Of a stretch of DNA of 64,000 bases, positions 58,411 through 64,000 are shown piece by piece (position 1 is the first letter of the stretch; each line of letters opens with the position of its first letter). The position numbers and the translations under genes are program-made. Source of the DNA: Caprimulgus europaeus (taxonomy: Eukaryota > Chordata > Aves > Caprimulgiformes > Caprimulgidae); the NCBI GenBank assembly GCA_907165065.1, contig OU015541.1, forward strand, positions 1,922,001 through 1,986,000. The letters run 5' to 3'. The notes under the pieces are model-generated. The model did not search any database. It was not told where the DNA came from and saw only the letters and a list, made by a program, of their open reading frames with translations.

Positions 58411-60817
58411 ATGAAGCTCCTCAGCCCCAGGCTTGGGTAGCTGCAGCCTGACTCACACTGCGTGGGAGAAGGGAATTATTTCAGCCACGGCAAATTGGAC
58501 CAGGAAGAACCTTTCTCTCTGTCCTAGCAATGATGCTCCTTTAAAAAGCATATATTTTAATTGAGTTTGGATAATGAGTTGGGTTTATCAGGATGAGGGC
58601 AGTGGAGGGATGAGGAATGGGTGGATGGGGAATAGCGGAGTGGGAAGGAGATGGCTGCTGTGTCCTGGGGAGAGGGTGCAGGAGGTCTGATCCTGCAGGC
58701 AGGACACAGGCAGGGCATGGGCAGTCAGTCTCTGGGACATGAGCAGAGGAGGAGCAACATCCCAGGGCTCACCAGGGGCTGTTTCTCTTTCTCAAAGCCT
58801 GAGCAAGGGCTGTATCTGCACAGGGTCTTGGTGAGCATCACGTGTGCACATAAGGACTTTGCTTCTTCCTCCTCTTCCTCCCTCTGCCAACCATTCAGCA
58901 GCTTCCTGCCAGTTCCCTGCCTGCACCCTGCCATGATGTGGGGCCATTTTACCATCTTCAAGAAGCAACAATTGCCTTTTTTGCCCAGAAGTGTTTTGCT
59001 CTGAGCCAATGAAGAACATTTGATGGAAAGTGAGCTGGATCTGGAACCACAGTGACCTCCTCTGCAAGGTTTTTTTTAGTCCTCAGAGCTTGCAGGAGAG
59101 ACGTACAGGGGTTTGAACGTGAGATTGCTGTGTGCCACTGCAGCATTTCCAGTGCCTCTGCTCACAGCGCAGGGAGATGCTTCTGTTCCCATCTCTTGCT
59201 GGGAAGAAAATGCAACAATGCTCTCTAGAGGCAGAAGAAGTCAGGAAGAGGTTTGCCTTCCCCGGCTCTGCCTTCCACCATGACCTCACTGCTCTTTGCT
59301 GCTGTTTATTTCCCACAGAAACAGCAATTTCTGGGCATTTTGGCCTCTGGAGATGTAGCTTGGGTGGTTTGCTTCTCCATCCCTCCCCACAGGATGACCC
59401 ATTGTGGATGGTTGGGGGAGGGCTGGGAGCTGTGGGGAGTATTTTGGGTCAGGATGGGGAATGTTTTGGGTCAGGATGGAGCTCTGGGATGCGATGGCTG
59501 AACAGGGTGATGGAGGAAGGGGAAGGGGCTGGTGGAGAAGTGCTGCAGCATGGTCCAGCATCACTCTGGGGCAGGGAAAGTCTTTGGAGCTCATGGTGGG
59601 ATCTTGGGAGGAGAAGGTTGTGTAAGGACTAATTAACAGATGCAGCTGTGGGGCTGTAAGGGGAAGGTGGAGCCACAGGAGCCCAATTGGGCACCAACTG
59701 CCCCTTAATAAAAGGCAGATGGGGCAGAGGAGCTGGTTTGGGAGGGTGTGGGTCTGTTCTGGGTGGAGCAGCCAGCAGCTCTGGCTCACCTAGGTTAGAT
59801 CTTGGAGTCTGATGAAGGAACTGGGGCTCTGATCACCAGAGAGGTTTTCAGGGGCTTTCTTGGAGTATGGGGCTGAGCCCAGGGAGATGCTGAGGAGCTC
59901 CTGGGATGCTTTAGCCAAAGCTGGAGGAGGCTTTCGTGGGGCAGCTCAGGAGGAGTGGGTCCATGGACAGTTCCTGAGATGGGAGCTGGTGGTGAGGATG
60001 CATTGAAGTTGTGGAGATGTCCTGTGGGGCTTGGAGTCTGAATCTGCAAGAATTGCCTATTGTGGGAGTGGCAGCACCTGGCTCAGCACTTAGAGGTCCT
60101 GTCTGCTGCTCTTCCAGTGACCCCAGGTGAGATCTGCATCCAGCTGCCTTGGCTGCTGTATGTACAAAATGTTTGAGTCCTCTGCCTGTGATCTTCCAAG
60201 GTGGAAGGGAGCTGAAAGGGGATGCTCTGCCCTGTGCAGGAGGGTGACAGAGGTGATGTACAGGGCCAAGATGGGCATCCAGGTGAGACTTTTGGGTTCC
60301 TGATCTGTGGACTTCTCTCTCTGGGAAAGTTTCTTCATGTGAACTGTTGACCAAGCAGAGCTCAGCACATGGAATCATGGTCAGTGGGGTCCCTTTGCAG
60401 AGACATGGGCTGAGTCAGCTGAGACAGCAAGCTTGTCCCCGGGGCTGGGTAGGAATGCAAAGCCCAGACCTCTTCTGGCCATTAAAAATAAAATAAATCT
60501 AAATAAACCAATTCCTTTTACTGTCCTGGCCAGTTTCCAGCTCTCTAATTCCTTCTGCCAACCCACCCTGCCATCCCATATGTCGGTGTGGATTTTGTTG
60601 GCTCATCTTGCCTATGTTTCAGTAAGGACAGCCCTGTGAAGAGCTGAGCCTGCTGAATTAACTGTGCTGGTGAGAGGCTCAGGGTGATGCAGGAAATGGA
60701 CTCACATCCCCCCAGGAAAGGAAATAAAGCAATTTATATTACTCAGCTGAAGTGGGTGAACCTCATGTCCCCAAGTGACCAGGAAGACATGTGGAGAATT
60801 GACTGGACAAATTGTTT
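58411..60817. other. Unique sequence, no gene seen
   Basis: Contains a 20-bp doublet (ttttgggtcaggatgg core) at about 59443-59481. No exon or RNA gene recognised. Confidence 0.5.
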
Positions 60818-61058
60818 AAGGGACCTTAAAGCTCATCCAGTCCCAACCCCCCTGCCAGCAGCAGGGACACCTTCCACTAGACCAGGTTGCTCAAAGCCTC
60901 ATCCAGCCTGGCCTTGAACACTTCCAGGGAGGAGCAGCCACAGCTTCTCTGGGCAACCTGGGCCAGGGTCTCACCACCCTCTGGGTGAAAAATTTCCTCC
61001 CAACATCCAAACTCAATCTCCCCTCTCTTAGTTTATAACCATTGCCCCTTGTCCTGGA
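60818..61058 (-). mobile_element. CR1 LINE, 3' fragment
   Basis: 'gggaccttaaagctcatcca', 'gcagcagggacaccttccac', 'ctctgggtgaaaaatttcct', 'gtttataaccattgcccctt'. Same subfamily as 1021, 18652, 20512 and 43147. Confidence 0.94.
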
Positions 61059-61925
61059 GCTGTGCAGCTGATCTGGTAGCACTGTGCTGAGCTGGCATGT
61101 GCCATCCATGGTGCCAGTGGTGCAGGATGGGCTGGAGGTCGAAGGATGGAGGTTGTGCTACAGACAGGTGCCTTCTCTGTTCTTCCTTTCTCCTTCAATC
61201 ACTTGCATGCTGGAGCAGCTTCCCTTCACCTGGGGGAGCCTGGATGTCACCTATCATATGCCTACAATATGCAGATAGATAATTTGGTATTAATTCTTAT
61301 TTAAGCCAAACTCCCACAGTTGTTTGCTGGAGTCTGTGCTGCTGTGGAGAGGACTTTGCATTAGAATGGTGAGAAAATGGTGTGTCCAGAGGGAGGCTGG
61401 GGTTTGCCATCAGGCAGCGAGTGCCATCCGTTATCCACTGCCTGTAACTCCGTGTGATGCACTGTGCTGTCAGCTGTTTAAATCTGATTAGCACAAGTGC
61501 TCCTCTCCTCAGTGATTTGCCATGTTCTTAATGTGATGCCCACTATAGACAGGAGAAGCAGCTAAACCAAGTTATTTTCTCATCGACTAAATGGCAGCTC
61601 GCATTGCTCTTAAAAACAGCGAGCAGAAGAGGGAATGTCCTTCATAGAAGCTGTTGGATGGAGTCAATTAATTCTGACTGCTAAGAGCAGGATAAATGGG
61701 GAAGAGGGAGTTGGAGATGCTCTCACACCATCTTGAGAGGAGGAGATGACCTACTCTCCATCTGACTGCTGTTTGTCCTGACAAGGGAAACTTGGAGCTC
61801 CAAGGTGGGTGAGGACATGTGGTTGGGGCAAGCTGTTCTACCACACTGGGGGTCACCAGAGGCCAATTAGTCTCTCAGATTTCTTGTTAGCACCACCCAC
61901 CTTTGTAGCCCAGCTTGCAAGGGGA
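61059..61925. other. Unique sequence, no gene seen
   Basis: No exon or RNA gene recognised. Confidence 0.5.
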
Positions 61926-61982
61926 AGATGAGACTGGACTTGATGATCTTAGAGGTCTTTTCCAACTTCAATGATTCTATGA
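61926..61982 (+). mobile_element. CR1 LINE, terminal 57 bases
   Basis: 'gactggacttgatgatctta', 'gaggtcttttccaacttcaa' and the octamer tail tgattctatga. Confidence 0.88.
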
Positions 61983-64000
61983 CATATCCTCGGGGATGCG
62001 CTCTGCATGGTTCACTCTCCCTGTACATAAGGGCAGAGCTGAGGATGTGGGGCTGTGGGGCTCAGGACCACTTATTCCCAAGCCACGCTTCTCCTGGTGA
62101 CTTGCAAATGTTCTTGTCACCATTGGAGCGATTTCAGAGCGTGTCTATGCAGCAAAAAGCAAAGCCAGCCTCCAGCCTCCTCCCCGGCTTGCAGAGTGCG
62201 TCATCAGCCGTGTCTGTGCACACTGGGCTGGGAAACGCCAGGCAGAGCCCCCCTCTGCTGCCAGCAGTGCTCCTGTTCTGCATGCAGAGTGCAGATGTCT
62301 AGACAAGGGAAATGCAGCAGAGGCTTTGAGATGATGCAAAAAATCTCCAACCAAACCCCCCCTCCTTTAGCCAAGTGCCTGCCCTCGTGCTCCAGGAGAA
62401 GTAGGCTAAAGCACATATTTTTTTCTTTCTTAATCTTATTTTTCATTCTCTGTGTGTGTTCTCCAGGATTTACTACACAGAGCCCTTCAGGTTGTTTCCA
62501 CAGGGTTTATTTATTCTCTAGAACCTCTGGCAATTCCTCCTTGGCCTATAAGTTAACTGGGGTTTTTTTCCACACTGCAATTTGGTATTAAATTTCCAGA
62601 TCCCACTGTATGATCTGCTCACTGTGCTAATCAGCCCTGTGCTAATTAGGTGCTGTAATAACTGTGCTGTACTCTCCAATGTTTCTCCTTCTCTTTATTC
62701 CTTTCTCTCTCCCGCAGTTCCTCCTCCCTCCTGTGCAGGGTCCTTACTCTGTGTTCAGATCATGAATGCCACTGAAGTGTTGCTCCTTGCTAGAATATCC
62801 TGGGTAAATTGTTTGGAAAGCAATCCTGCACATCACACAGCCCATAATAATTAAAACTCATACTGGTCCCTCATGGTCACTGGTGCTGAGTGCTCTGCTG
62901 CAGACCCTGAGATGACACTTTACATAATTGATGTCCCACAGAAGGAGGTGATTTAATTCTACTGAAGTCATATTTGTTTTCCACAAGTCTTCCAAAGTTA
63001 ATGAGACCATTATTCCCAAGAGCTAAGAATTTAATAGCACCAATGTATCACCTTGTGTTGAGCTCATCCCCACCTGTGAGGCAGGGTCGTGTGTGGGGTG
63101 AGGATGGTGATGGTTTGGAGCAGCCCCCCAGAACCCCATTCTCAGCGATCATCTCAGAGCAAGGTGAGGTGTTTTGCTCCATATGGACATGGAGCAAAGC
63201 CAGGACAGTCCCTGTCTGAGGGGATTTGTGATCCTAAAGCATCTCTGACACAATCCAGGCAGATTTGCCTGGACTGAAGAATTGTTGCATTGTGAGTAAC
63301 GTCACACTTGCGTGTTCCTCTGCTTCCATCTGCTCAAAAGCATTTGTCCTTCTCTATTGCCCAGCTTGGAGGGTGCTCACCCAGCCAACTGGCTGAGGAC
63401 CCAGGACTGATGTTGGTTGAATGTTTTTATAGTTTTCTTCATGGAAGAGGCTGAAGATTAGAGACTTGTAACCTTTACACCCAAGCCTTCCCCGGGGTCC
63501 ATTCACACTCCGATCCTCCTCGTCGCCCTGTTTCTAGGAGCTGATTTCTGGGAGCTGGAACTTCATCAGGATGTTAATTTTAACCTTTTCATGAAGGATT
63601 ATGTTCCACCCCCCTTAACTCCCAGAAATGCTGACACCCCATGGGCATTCCCTGTGATTGAATGTTTTTCTCCCTTCAAACTTCCCTGTGTCATCACCCC
63701 TCTGCAGTGTTACTTCTTTCTAGTGGTACCAGCTCCAATCCTTGAGCTCACTGAAGATCTCTTCTACATGCTGGAATTAAGAATAATGGAAACTTTTGCA
63801 TTATCCAAAGGACAGCTCCTAACTGCTGGTGGAGCATCGATCCTGGAGCATCACAAACACTGGGGGAAAGATGGGTGATGTGCTGGGTGTCTGTGGGCAT
63901 GTGGGAAGGATGCACATAGTGATTCACCCCTGTGAAAACGTGCCTTGCTGGCTCCCCTTTCTGGGGAGAAGGGTAGGAGGGATGGGGTTGGATCTCCCAA
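61983..64000. other. Unique sequence, no gene seen
   Basis: Moderate-GC single-copy DNA to the end of the window. No exon, RNA gene or repeat recognised. Confidence 0.5.

Overview
The window looks like bird nuclear DNA. About twenty truncated 3' fragments of CR1 retroposons (LINEs) lie in both orientations. There are no SINEs, no L1 and no operon structure, and the one clear gene is split by introns. That gene is the 5' half of RGS19 (GAIP), a regulator of G-protein signalling of the RZ subfamily, read on the minus strand. In human, RGS19 sits at 20q13.33 beside TCEA2, SOX18 and OPRL1, so this is probably the bird counterpart (chicken chromosome 20). That placement is inference.

Layout. (1) 1-16.85 kb, GC-rich: RGS19. 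Coding exons lie at 45-279 (first half of the RGS domain), 1335-1409 (linker) and 4095-4231 (cysteine string and probable start codon). A 12.4-kb intron separates these from a CpG-island promoter and non-coding exon 1 at about 16.43-16.86 kb. The C-terminal exon or exons lie left of the window. Introns carry CR1 fragments and several short minisatellites. (2) 16.86-17.35 kb: a degenerate hexamer-like minisatellite abutting the promoter. (3) 17.35-19.6 kb: unique sequence, then a small CpG island at about 18.92-19.35 kb bracketed by CR1 fragments. (4) 19.6-64 kb: lower GC and no recognisable coding gene. It holds scattered CR1 pieces, a second strong CpG island at about 35.70-36.12 kb with a consensus RFX X-box, a TTG/TAA/CAA microsatellite, minisatellites, and AT-rich unique stretches that look like conserved non-coding elements.

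How it works together: RGS19 should make a membrane-anchored GTPase activator for Gi/o/z proteins. Its mRNA starts at the 16.8-kb island and runs leftwards. OPRL1, the divergent neighbour in human, is not found as coding sequence here. The islands at 19 and 36 kb could be 5' exons or promoters of a neighbour, but the sequence does not prove it.

I see no exotic new system. The most interesting points are: a second reading frame open for about 92 codons across the first four RGS19 exons; two long near-perfect hairpins (40654-40704 and 46619-46717), each likely made by replication template switching; and the unassigned 36-kb CpG island. No viral gene, tRNA, rRNA or CRISPR array was recognised.
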